DNA from: an uncultured Lachnospiraceae bacterium
Lineage (GTDB): Bacteria; Bacillota_A; Clostridia; Lachnospirales; Lachnospiraceae
Direction: 5' to 3'
Assembly (NCBI GenBank): GCA_910588595.1
Contig: CAJUQU010000255.1
Span: 1-6,178, forward strand
Length of the DNA stretch: 6,178 nt
Shown here: piece by piece, positions 1-6,178 of the stretch
Layout of the letters: each line of letters opens with the position of its first letter
Numbering within the stretch: position 1 is the stretch's first letter
Position numbers and translations under genes: made by a program
Notes under the pieces: model-generated
Told to the model about the DNA's origin: nothing
What the model saw: the letters and a program-made list of their open reading frames with translations, nothing else
Database searches by the model: none

Positions 1-19
1 CACGACGCTCTTCCGATCT
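1..19 (+). other. Illumina sequencing adapter remnant (artefact)
   Basis: The first 19 bases, CACGACGCTCTTCCGATCT, are identical to the 3' end of the standard Illumina TruSeq read-1 adapter, which in real libraries is joined directly to the insert. This is untrimmed adapter at the start of an assembled contig, not genomic DNA. It happens to stay in an open frame with the downstream ATPase gene, so an automatic gene caller could translate it as the protein's first residues. Genuine sequence begins at about base 20. Confidence 0.96.
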
Positions 20-21
20 GG

Positions 22-1965
22 GAGGATTTTCACGGGAAGGCTTACCGTACGATTAAAAGTGGTGTGATGCTGCCTTTTGAATATATGCTCCGCAAATTAG
101 AGTTGACATCGTTTGAACAGTATATGGCTTGTCTTGCCATGGCGCCGGAGCTTAATCGGGAATACGAACGAATGTACTGCTATCTGCAGGATGATCTGGC
201 ATGGCGGTCTCCTTCGCTGGATTTGTGTGTGAAAATGTATACGATGGATGAATTGGCTCAGAGTACACTGATTCATCAGACATATAGCCGCAGGGAACTG
301 TTGTGCTGTGTATTTGACAGACAGGCTGCAGGGCAGGAGAGCGGGCTGGCATGGCGGCTGAGGCTTCACAGAGATCTGATCGATTTTACTTTTTTCTACG
401 AATCAGATTTAGTAAAACGCAAGGCTGAGTATCAGCTGAGATTGTCTGACAACAGTAGGGAGATGGGACTGAGTATCAATCAGGATGCGGCGGATGCCAT
501 TGGACAGCGTTTAGAGGAGCGCATAGACATACGGGCACGATTATTTCTCCTGCGTGGGCCATATGGAAGTGGTAAGAAGCTGCAGATTCGACTTGCAGCA
601 GAGACGAAAGGGTATAATATCCTGTTCTTTGATATCCGGGAGGTTTTGAACAAAAGGGAAGACCAGATCCTGGAAACAGTGAGCGATGCCGTGGTGCGCG
701 CTGTGCTGGACAGGGCTTTTCTGGTATTTTGCCATTGGGAAGCCATCTGGTCAGGGGAACGGCAAAAACGCCAGGCTGCACAGGAGATCCTTCAAAGAGC
801 TGCTATATTTTTCCAGGATATCTTTCTGACAGTGGAGGAAGAAGAGGGAGAAGATCTGATGGAAGGGCAGTATCCTGCAGGATATCAGATTGAAGAATTT
901 CGGATGCGTCTCCCGTCTATTCAGGAGAGAAGCCTGCTCTGGAAGGAATTTCTGGCTGCGGAGGCCGGACAGGAGGATACTGCGCTGTACGACAGGCTTG
1001 CAGCCCAGTTTGATTTTACGCCGGGAGTGATCAAGGAAGCGGCAAAAGCTGCCTGCAGGAAAGCGAAAAACAAGGGAGAGCGGCAGATATCTGCCGTATT
1101 GTTATATCAGGCCTGCCAGCAAAAGATTTCGCACCGGTTAGGGGAGCGCGCAAGCCAAGTCAATGCGGCCTATTCGTGGGATGATCTGATATTAGAAGAT
1201 GGTCCAAAGGAGCTGCTGCGGCAGGCATGCGGGCAGGTGGCTTACAGAGGTAAGGTCTATGAGCAGTGGGGATTTCAGGATAAGATTGCATATGGCAGAG
1301 GTGTCTCTCTACTGTTTGCAGGGCCTCCCGGCACCGGAAAGACTATGGCAGCACAGGTGCTCGCAAAGGAACTTAATCTGGAATTGTATAAAGTGGATCT
1401 GTCCGGGGTGTTGTCTAAATATATCGGGGAGACGCAGAAGAATCTCCGGGAGATCTTTGACGAAGTGAAAAAGAGCCGAAGCATCCTCTTTTTTGACGAG
1501 GCTGACGTGCTGTTTGGAAAGCGTGTGGATGTCTCGGATGCCAGGGATATCAGCGCGAATGCACAGACTGCATATCTTCTGCAGAAGATGGAAGAATATG
1601 ATGGGATTACAATTCTTGCCACGAATTTAATGCAGAATTTTGATGATGCGTATAAACGAAGGATGAAATATATCATCCGATTTACATTTCCGCGGAAGGA
1701 ACAGCGGGAGCTGTTATGGGAGAAGGTTTTCCCCAAACAGATGCCTTTGCAGAAGGACATAGATATCGCTTATCTTGCAGAAAATTTTGAACTTTCCGGT
1801 GCCTCGATTAAGAATATCGCATTGAACGCGGCATTTATTGCCGCTTCTAGGCAGGAGAATACAGGGATGGAACACATTATGACAGCACTGCAGCAGGAGT
1901 ATGAGAAATCGGGGAAAATACTTGGAAAAGCGGAGTTAAAAGAGTATTATGGATACAAAATTTAA
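22..1965 (+). CDS. eCIS-type AAA+ ATPase (Afp15/Pvc15-like), 5' partial
   Basis: This is an AAA+ ATPase of the kind encoded in extracellular contractile injection system clusters, where it is thought to act in particle assembly or cargo handling in the cytoplasm. The frame is open from the contig edge and the first genuine full codon is at 22. A GTG-ATG pair at 64-69 could be a start but has no convincing ribosome binding site, so I read the gene as 5' truncated. Residues below count from base 64. The N-terminal segment, around residues 26-55, has the pattern APELNREYERMYCYLQDDL, typical of this family and preceding a winged-helix-like region. The first ATPase domain has a damaged Walker A at 165-172 (GPYGSGKK, Lys in place of Thr/Ser) and no clear Walker B. 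The second is intact: Walker A GPPGTGKT at 420-427, Walker B ILFFDEAD at 474-481, sensor-1 ILATN at 517-521, arginine finger candidates R532/R533 and sensor-2-like GASIKN at 579-584. It appears to be the first visible gene of an operon ending at 2670. eCIS assignment is by motif recognition only. Confidence 0.88.
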   Translation, partial: EDFHGKAYRTIKSGVMLPFEYMLRKLELTSFEQYMACLAMAPELNREYERMYCYLQDDLAWRSPSLDLCVKMYTMDELAQSTLIHQTYSRRELLCCVFDRQAAGQESGLAWRLRLHRDLIDFTFFYESDLVKRKAEYQLRLSDNSREMGLSINQDAADAIGQRLEERIDIRARLFLLRGPYGSGKKLQIRLAAETKGYNILFFDIREVLNKREDQILETVSDAVVRAVLDRAFLVFCHWEAIWSGERQKRQAAQEILQRAAIFFQDIFLTVEEEEGEDLMEGQYPAGYQIEEFRMRLPSIQERSLLWKEFLAAEAGQEDTALYDRLAAQFDFTPGVIKEAAKAACRKAKNKGERQISAVLLYQACQQKISHRLGERASQVNAAYSWDDLILEDGPKELLRQACGQVAYRGKVYEQWGFQDKIAYGRGVSLLFAGPPGTGKTMAAQVLAKELNLELYKVDLSGVLSKYIGETQKNLREIFDEVKKSRSILFFDEADVLFGKRVDVSDARDISANAQTAYLLQKMEEYDGITILATNLMQNFDDAYKRRMKYIIRFTFPRKEQRELLWEKVFPKQMPLQKDIDIAYLAENFELSGASIKNIALNAAFIAASRQENTGMEHIMTALQQEYEKSGKILGKAELKEYYGYKI

Positions 1966-2059
1966 AGAGGTCAACGCTGATTTTATGGTGTGTTTCAATG
2001 TTTGTCAGGAAGCAGTTTGTCAGATATATCATAGAGCGGCAGAATGGAGGAAAATATGA
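1949..2059 (+). CDS. possible small overlapping ORF, 36 aa, three cysteines
   Basis: A 36-codon frame begins at ATG 1949, inside the last codons of the ATPase gene (17-base overlap). It stops at TGA 2057-2059, forming an ATGA overlap with the ATG at 2056 of the next gene. The product is mixed in character, with Cys15, Cys19 and Cys24 in the stretch VCFNVCQEAVCQIYH. The overlap at both ends is what a translationally coupled gene in an operon would show, and it would carry ribosomes to the downstream start. Against it, only weak Shine-Dalgarno candidates exist (GGAG at 1932-1935, 13 bases away; AGAG at 1941-1944, 4 bases away), and I recognise no family. It may be a true small protein, a coupling leader peptide, the remnant of a longer gene, or chance. 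Confidence 0.35.
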   Translation: MDTKFKEVNADFMVCFNVCQEAVCQIYHRAAEWRKI

Positions 2060-2595
2060 ATAAGATAGAGCTGCGGGAAGGTTTAAAGAGGCTGGAGGCA
2101 TACATGAAACAGTATGAGATGACCAGCATGTTTCTGGAGGAAGGGGAACAGACGCCGCTGGATTCACTGATCTTTGGGCTAAGGGTCAGCGATGAACTGA
2201 GTCTGGATGTATCCTGCAATTTCGTTGATGCGCCGGATTATGGAAGCATTTTGCAGTTTTATGGGCAGTTAGAGCTCGATGGAATGATGGCAGAAAGTCC
2301 TGGGACACTCACGGAATTGAATATATTGCAGATGATCAATCTGCTGAACAAAATGCTTCCGGTCGGACAGTTTTTGTACATGCAGGATGATAAAAGCCCA
2401 GTGCATTCTATAGGATTGCGCTATACCATGAGGACAGAGCTGGCAGGTGATGATGAGCTGGAAAAGTGTGGGGATGTTATTGAGATGCTGATGGATGATT
2501 ATGAACTTCTGTGCGGTGTGCTGGTGCTGGCGCTGGAGGGTGAGACGGTGCAGGGCGCTTTGGATGCTGTTATGACATTGATGCAAGAAGGGTGA
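2056..2595 (+). CDS. acidic hypothetical protein, YbjN / type III chaperone-like
   Basis: The product is an acidic protein of 179 residues of unknown function. I prefer the ATG at 2056 to the in-frame ATG at 2044, because GGAGG at 2046-2050 sits 5 bases before 2056 and the 2044 codon overlaps that site. The layout is an amphipathic N-terminal helix (about residues 4-28), a strand-rich region (about 38-75), a central helix LNILQMINLLNKMLPVG (88-104), a strand ending in GLRYTM (120-125), and two C-terminal helices from about 133. No signal peptide or membrane segment is visible. This order, the N-LLP-G-F pattern and the acidity resemble the YbjN family and class I type III secretion chaperones, which share a fold. 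That is a fold-level impression, not a firm homology call. As the last gene of the ATPase operon it could be a cargo chaperone or adaptor of the injection system (inference). Confidence 0.85.
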   Translation: MNKIELREGLKRLEAYMKQYEMTSMFLEEGEQTPLDSLIFGLRVSDELSLDVSCNFVDAPDYGSILQFYGQLELDGMMAESPGTLTELNILQMINLLNKMLPVGQFLYMQDDKSPVHSIGLRYTMRTELAGDDELEKCGDVIEMLMDDYELLCGVLVLALEGETVQGALDAVMTLMQEG

Positions 2596-2640
2596 TACAA
2601 GCGTGACCACCTTTCGCGAATAATACAACCAAATTTAAAC

Positions 2641-2670
2641 TTAAAAGGCGGCAATCCAGCCGCTTTTTAA
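2641..2670 (+). terminator. rho-independent terminator ending the ATPase operon
   Basis: A 12-bp stem, TTAAAAGGCGGC at 2641-2652 and GCCGCTTTTTAA at 2659-2670, with a single G-T wobble, closes a six-base loop AATCCA. The 3' arm contains five T's (2664-2668), and the mirrored A-run on the 5' arm means it could terminate in both directions. It lies 45 bases after the stop of the YbjN-like gene and ends that transcription unit. Confidence 0.88.
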
Positions 2671-2693
2671 ATTGTTGCAAGTTTCGTAACTTA

Positions 2694-2847
2694 GGAACTG
2701 TTAAAGAATTAATCTTTGCATCTGACTTGTCTAAATCTTCTTATGCCGCGTTGTCGTCAATCGGCGTACCCCAGTACGCCTCATTCCTCCGCCTTGCATA
2801 AAAAGATTTATACTGCGTCATCTGCAAAGTTAATTCTTAACAGTTCC
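2694..2847. mobile_element. MITE-like palindromic element, about 154 bp
   Basis: The ends are perfect 11-bp inverted repeats, GGAACTGTTAA at 2694-2704 and TTAACAGTTCC at 2837-2847, each flanked by TTA (2691-2693 and 2848-2850), a possible 3-bp (or TA) target duplication. Complementarity continues inward with a few bulges: ATTAATCTTTGCA pairs with TGCAAAGTTAAT, and TAAATCTTCTTATGC (2732-2746) pairs with GCATAAAAAGATTTA (2796-2810) at 14 of 15 positions. At the centre a perfect 7-bp hairpin, GGCGTAC / GTACGCC (2763-2769 and 2774-2780), has loop CCCA. No ORF is present. The structure fits a non-autonomous miniature inverted-repeat transposable element, or a dispersed intergenic palindrome with an RNA role. 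The parent transposase family is not identifiable from the ends alone. Confidence 0.7.
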
Positions 2848-2897
2848 TTAGTATCGGAATATTGAAACATTCTGCATTCTATTATGTTGATCGAGGG

Positions 2898-2925
2898 CAA
2901 AAGGATTGTTATGAACACCCTTTTG
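2898..2925. promoter_or_regulatory. inverted repeat flanking the -35 box, candidate operator
   Basis: CAAAAGG (2898-2904) and CCTTTTG (2919-2925) form a perfect 7-bp inverted repeat with a 14-base spacer, about two helical turns between half-site centres. The -35 box lies within the spacer and the right half ends just before the extended -10. Being upstream of the predicted transcription start, it is better explained as a dimeric repressor site than as an RNA hairpin. The binding protein is unknown and chance remains possible. Confidence 0.4.
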
Positions 2926-2934
2926 TGATATAAT
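2906..2934 (+). promoter_or_regulatory. sigma-A promoter for the HipA-like gene
   Basis: The -35 box is TTGTTA (2906-2911) and the -10 box TATAAT (2929-2934), separated by 17 bases. The -10 is perfect and extended, with TG at 2926-2927. Transcription would start at about 2941, giving an mRNA leader of about 60 bases before the ATG at 3002. Confidence 0.78.
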
Positions 2935-3001
2935 ACAAGTGCAGTAAAGTGAACATGCTTTGTCATAGAAGTAAATAATAATAGATAGATGGTGTATAAT
3001 A

Positions 3002-4114
3002 ATGTTTTTGATGCTGAAAAATACGAAAGTATTATATTTTAACCTGCCGGATTTTACGGTGGAAGTGTTTCGGGAAGATCTGTTACCCTATTTTCTCAGG
3101 GCAAATATCAAGAAAAGTTCCAATATGAAAGATATCATGTACAATGTGCAGACAGTGAAGAGCTATCTGAGCAGCAGGATGCTGTCACTGTCGAGGGATA
3201 ACGCCAAGAAGATTTACGCCGCTTTTCAGATACCACAAGTGGACTCGATCGACAACAGAGTGAATATCTGCATCAAGTGTAAGGGGGTATCTATTCAGGA
3301 CAGTTTTTGGGTTCAGGAAGAAAACGAACCAGACACATGGGAATCGATCAATATCCGGCAGAATAAATTAAAGGATATCATCGATTTGTCTTTGGGGGGG
3401 TTCAGCCCTACGATCACGACAAGCGCCATCTGCCCGGAGCTGACCACAAAAGGGTTGTTTCGAAAAGGCTGGGTGCGTATGGATGACATCCTCTATCTAT
3501 TAAAATCAGATAAGACAACAGATTGCGTAAATACAAAGATGGAAGTACTTGCTTCGGAGATCCTTGAATGCTTCGAGAATAGGATTGACTGCGTCACATA
3601 CGTCAGCGATATGAAGAACATGATGGATGGCGAGGGTCAGGTCTCCATATGTAAAAATTTTGTGGGTGAGGACTACTCTTTTGTGGAGGCATGGGAAGTC
3701 ATAGATTATTGCAGACGTCTTGGCATAAACTACAGGGAACATTGCATGGAGCAGTGGGGGGCAGAGTTTGCCGGTATCCCGGTGCTGGATTATATTATTG
3801 TGAATACGGACCGGCACACACAGAATTATGGATTTATGATGAACAATGATACAGGTAAGATCGAGCGCCTTGCACCTTTGTTTGATTTCAACTGTGCCCT
3901 TGTGGCGGACTATTTTGCGCACGACGCGAGGGACACGCTGAGTCAGATGTTCAATACTGCAGAAACGCTGAGGGAACTGGCGTATCAGTATAAAGAATAC
4001 ACCAACGTTGTTTTCAATGAAGAAAAGTTTATGAAAGTGGTTGAGAGAAACGAACAATACAAATTTATTTTTGAAAAGGTATATGAACGGATACAGGAAT
4101 TGGGGCTTGCATGA
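3002..4114 (+). CDS. stand-alone HipA-like Ser/Thr kinase
   Basis: This is a 370-residue cytoplasmic protein of the HipA-like kinase superfamily, whose best-known member phosphorylates glutamyl-tRNA synthetase and causes growth arrest. The substrate here is unknown. The N-terminal part (about 1-130) contains the KNTKV opening and the KGVSIQDSFWV segment (94-104) seen in Firmicutes relatives. The kinase core has CPELTTKGLFRKGWV (144-158), a likely ATP-binding lysine K168 in YLLKS, glutamates in EVLASEILE (181-189), and CKNFVGEDYSFVEA (217-230). The catalytic loop is NTDRHTQNYG (268-277, base D270) and the metal-binding motif is APLFDFN (291-297, D295). All key residues are present, so it should be active. 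The start at 3002 has only a weak GGTG site (2991-2994); M4 at 3011 is an alternative. There is no HipB-like antitoxin gene on either side, and the gene has its own promoter. It could act in toxin-like growth control, defence or signalling. Confidence 0.88.
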   Translation: MFLMLKNTKVLYFNLPDFTVEVFREDLLPYFLRANIKKSSNMKDIMYNVQTVKSYLSSRMLSLSRDNAKKIYAAFQIPQVDSIDNRVNICIKCKGVSIQDSFWVQEENEPDTWESINIRQNKLKDIIDLSLGGFSPTITTSAICPELTTKGLFRKGWVRMDDILYLLKSDKTTDCVNTKMEVLASEILECFENRIDCVTYVSDMKNMMDGEGQVSICKNFVGEDYSFVEAWEVIDYCRRLGINYREHCMEQWGAEFAGIPVLDYIIVNTDRHTQNYGFMMNNDTGKIERLAPLFDFNCALVADYFAHDARDTLSQMFNTAETLRELAYQYKEYTNVVFNEEKFMKVVERNEQYKFIFEKVYERIQELGLA

Positions 4115-4200
4115 GATCAGTGCTCTGTGATATACTTTGGAAAGAGTTGTGCCGGATTATATTGATAAATATTTAACATAGAATAAGAGGAGAAAATAAA

Positions 4201-5688
4201 ATGGATTTATTGTACAGAAGCACAAGAAGCAAGGACGGGGCAGTTAAGGCGTCTCAGGCAATTTTGAAGGGGCTTGCGGACGATGGCGGGCTATTTGTGC
4301 CGGAGGCGGTTCCACGGCTGGATAAGAGCCTTGAGGAATTATCGGCGATGACATATCAGGAGACTGCATATGAGGTGATGAAGCTGTTTTTCACAGATTT
4401 CACGGAGGCAGAGCTCAAGGACTGTATCAACAGGGCGTATGACGAAAAGTTTGATACGGAGGTGATCGCGCCGCTTGTGGAGGCGGATGGAACCTATTAT
4501 CTGGAACTATTCCACGGTGCGACGATCGCGTTCAAGGACATGGCGCTCTCCATTCTGCCGCATCTGTTGACCACGTCGGCAAAGAAAAATGATGTGCAGA
4601 ATGAGATCGTGATCCTCACGGCGACAAGCGGTGATACCGGAAAGGCGGCACTCGCAGGTTTCGCAGATGTGAAAGGGACACGCATTATTGTATTTTACCC
4701 CAAAAACGGCGTCAGTCCGATTCAGGAAAAACAGATGGTCACACAGAAGGGGGAAAATACTTTTGTGGTGGGTATCACAGGCAATTTTGACGACGCGCAG
4801 ACCGGTGTGAAGCAGCTGTTTGGAGATAGAGAGCTCGCAGACATCATGGACAAAGCGGGGTTCCAGTTCTCCTCTGCAAACTCTATTAATATAGGAAGAC
4901 TTGTCCCGCAGATCGTCTATTATGTATATGCCTATGCACAGCTTTTAAAGGAAAGCAAAGTTGAGAGGGACGAGAAGATCAATGTAGTTGTTCCCACGGG
5001 CAATTTTGGTAATATTCTTGCGGCGTATTTTGCCAAGAACATGGGCGTTCCCATCGCGAAGCTGATCTGTGCTTCCAACGAAAATAAAGTGCTCTATGAT
5101 TTCTTTGAGACAGGTATCTATGATAGGAATAGGGATTTTGTGCTTACCAGTTCCCCTTCCATGGATATACTGATCTCCAGCAATCTCGAACGGCTGATCT
5201 ATCTGACGGCGGGTGCGGATGCGGATAAAAATGCAGCATTCATGAGCGAACTGTCCACTGCGGGCAAATATGAGATCACTGCAGATATGCGGGCACAGAT
5301 GAAAGATTTTTACGGGAATTATGCATCCGAGCAGGAAACTGCGGAAATGATCAGGACACTCTATGAGAAGACCGGATATGTGATCGACACGCATACGGCT
5401 GTTGCCGCTGCGGTGTGCAGAAAATATAGGAAGGAGACCGATGACAACACGAAGGTGGTGCTGGCATCGACAGCAAGTCCGTTCAAATTTACCAGGAGTG
5501 TGATGGATGCCATCGATGAAAAGTATGATACAATGGGAGACTTTGAGCTTGTTGACGAGCTCTCAAAACTTGCAAATGTCAAAGTTCCTGGAGCGATCGA
5601 GGAAATCCGCACAGCGCCGGTTCTGCATGATACGGTTTGCGGCAAGGAAGAGATGAAGTCGGTAGTCATGAAATTTCTTGGTATTTAA
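4201..5688 (+). CDS. thrC: threonine synthase
   Basis: This enzyme converts O-phospho-L-homoserine to L-threonine and phosphate using pyridoxal phosphate, the last step of threonine biosynthesis in the cytoplasm. At 495 residues it has the full length of the long (E. coli / yeast type) form. The N-terminal domain (about 1-80) opens with the typical LYRSTRS and GLADDGGLFVPE segments. The PLP Schiff-base lysine is K112 in HGATIAFKDMAL, SGDTGKAA (143-150) follows, and the phosphate-binding PTGNFGN is at 265-271. The start is well supported: AGGAG at 4188-4192 lies 8 bases before the ATG. The 86-base gap after the HipA-like gene shows no terminator, so some read-through from the upstream promoter is possible. 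I see no T-box or riboswitch in that short gap. No other threonine-pathway gene is in the window. Confidence 0.97.
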   Translation: MDLLYRSTRSKDGAVKASQAILKGLADDGGLFVPEAVPRLDKSLEELSAMTYQETAYEVMKLFFTDFTEAELKDCINRAYDEKFDTEVIAPLVEADGTYYLELFHGATIAFKDMALSILPHLLTTSAKKNDVQNEIVILTATSGDTGKAALAGFADVKGTRIIVFYPKNGVSPIQEKQMVTQKGENTFVVGITGNFDDAQTGVKQLFGDRELADIMDKAGFQFSSANSINIGRLVPQIVYYVYAYAQLLKESKVERDEKINVVVPTGNFGNILAAYFAKNMGVPIAKLICASNENKVLYDFFETGIYDRNRDFVLTSSPSMDILISSNLERLIYLTAGADADKNAAFMSELSTAGKYEITADMRAQMKDFYGNYASEQETAEMIRTLYEKTGYVIDTHTAVAAAVCRKYRKETDDNTKVVLASTASPFKFTRSVMDAIDEKYDTMGDFELVDELSKLANVKVPGAIEEIRTAPVLHDTVCGKEEMKSVVMKFLGI

Positions 5689-5730
5689 GATACTTTGTCA
5701 CGTCATTTTTTTCAGTTTCTAATTGATAAT

Positions 5731-5791
5731 AGCAGAAACTCTTGGTTTCGATTCGCGTATGATATGCGAGGAAGACGAGAGTTTCTGTGCT
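5731..5791 (+). terminator. long nested hairpin after thrC, candidate terminator
   Basis: AGCAGAAACTCT (5731-5742) pairs with AGAGTTTCTGTGCT (5778-5791), with one or two bulged bases. Inside it a second stem pairs TCGCGTA (5753-5759) with TATGCGA (5763-5769), with one G-T pair and loop TGA. The following sequence, AATAAAATTTTGTTT, is T-rich but not a clean T-run, so termination may be weak. It lies 42 bases after the thrC stop and about 50 before the next start, so it could instead be part of the leader of the downstream gene. Confidence 0.5.
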
Positions 5792-5843
5792 CAATAAAAT
5801 TTTGTTTCATTTATTATAAAGTTGGATGAAAGAAGGAGTACAG

Positions 5844-6178
5844 ATGGGGTTTGGATTGATACTGGATCTGCTCATTATGGCATGTGGTGCCATTATGGTT
5901 TATAGAGCAGTCCGGATGCGATCGACAGACCAGCTTCCGGCGATGCTCGTGGGCATGGGATTTCCGATCGAACGGGCGAAGGATCCGAAAAGGTTTATCA
6001 GATTTACCTTTCCTGTTACGCTTGCGACCGGAGTCGTTCTTTTTGCGGTGGGGCTGGCAGGTGTGCTCGGACTTTTTATCAGATATCCGCTGGCGGAGAC
6101 ACTGATGCGGATCGTGCTGGTTCTCGTGATCGTCGGTTATGGCATGGTGCTGATGAAGGCGCAGAAAGAGTTTCTGGC
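5844..6178 (+). CDS. small integral membrane protein, 3' partial
   Basis: The frame opens at ATG 5844, with AAGGAG at 5833-5838 five bases upstream, and stays open to the window edge, giving 111 residues of an incomplete protein. Three hydrophobic stretches are visible: about residues 2-20 (GLILDLLIMACGAIMVY), 56-79 and 87-104, suggesting a multi-pass membrane protein. A cytoplasm-like charged loop (21-53) rich in Arg and Lys separates the first two, which by the positive-inside rule would put that loop in the cytoplasm. I do not recognise the family. There is no terminal cleavage site that would suggest a secreted product. It follows thrC by 155 bases and need not share its transcript. Confidence 0.8.
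   Translation, partial: MGFGLILDLLIMACGAIMVYRAVRMRSTDQLPAMLVGMGFPIERAKDPKRFIRFTFPVTLATGVVLFAVGLAGVLGLFIRYPLAETLMRIVLVLVIVGYGMVLMKAQKEFL

Noticed and set aside
1275..1760. Long reverse-strand open frame of 161 codons opposite the ATPase.
   Set aside because: It is a shadow of the ATPase gene: the forward frame has clear catalytic motifs here, and the reverse product shows no domain.
2763..2780. Central hairpin of the palindromic element considered as a stand-alone terminator.
   Set aside because: No T-run follows it and it sits at the symmetry centre of a larger inverted repeat; the real operon terminator is already at 2641-2670.
2989..3042. Short ORF MVYNNVFDAEKYESIIF overlapping the start of the HipA-like gene, possibly a frameshifted true N-terminus.
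   Set aside because: The in-frame start MFLMLKNTKVLYF already matches how relatives of this kinase family begin, and no ribosome binding site precedes 2989.
3506..4057. Reverse-strand open frame of 183 codons opposite the HipA-like gene.
   Set aside because: The forward strand encodes the conserved kinase motifs over the same bases; the reverse product is His/Ile/Val-rich with no recognisable family.
4136..4175. Possible thrC promoter (TTTGGA 4136-4141 with TATATT 4158-4163, or TTGTGC 4147-4152 with TATTTA 4170-4175).
   Set aside because: The boxes match consensus poorly and two competing pairs score about equally in AT-rich sequence, so no single promoter can be supported.
5884..6105. Forward 73-codon frame rich in Arg and Trp near the window end.
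   Set aside because: It is in the wrong frame over the membrane protein starting at 5844, which has a good ribosome binding site and hydrophobic segments.

Overview
The window looks like a contig from a Gram-positive gut Clostridia, most likely Lachnospiraceae. The reasons are the protein sequences themselves (the threonine synthase and HipA-like kinase read like Lachnospiraceae homologues), moderate base composition (not computed), strong AGGAG-type ribosome binding sites and short intergenic spacers. This placement is inference from pattern recognition; no search was run. Bases 1-19 are not biological. They match the 3' end of the Illumina TruSeq adapter exactly, so the true sequence starts at about base 20 and the first gene is cut at its 5' end by the contig edge.

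Region 1 (20-2670) is the end of an operon. It starts with a large AAA+ ATPase of the type found in extracellular contractile injection system (eCIS; Afp15/Pvc15-like) clusters. It has a degenerate first ATPase domain and an intact second one. The ATPase is followed by a possible 36-codon ORF that overlaps both neighbours, then an acidic protein of about 179 residues that resembles the YbjN / type III secretion chaperone fold. A strong intrinsic terminator at 2641-2670 closes the unit. No structural eCIS genes (sheath, tube, baseplate) are visible; if present, they lie upstream of the contig edge.

Region 2 (2671-3001) has no gene. It holds a MITE-like element of about 154 bp with perfect 11-bp terminal inverted repeats flanked by TTA, which could fold almost end to end. 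After it comes a strong extended -10 promoter, with a 7-bp inverted repeat flanking the -35 box, that drives the next gene.

Region 3 (3002-4114) encodes a stand-alone HipA-like Ser/Thr kinase with no HipB-type antitoxin beside it. Region 4 (4201-5688) is thrC, threonine synthase, a housekeeping gene with all expected pyridoxal-phosphate motifs. Region 5 (5689-5843) holds a long nested hairpin, possibly the thrC terminator. Region 6 (5844 to the end) is the start of a small membrane protein cut by the window edge.

The genes do not form one pathway. The most unusual part is the junction of the eCIS-type ATPase operon with the MITE and the orphan HipA-like kinase, which sits against a conserved metabolic gene. 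I see no CRISPR array, tRNA, rRNA or complete insertion sequence.
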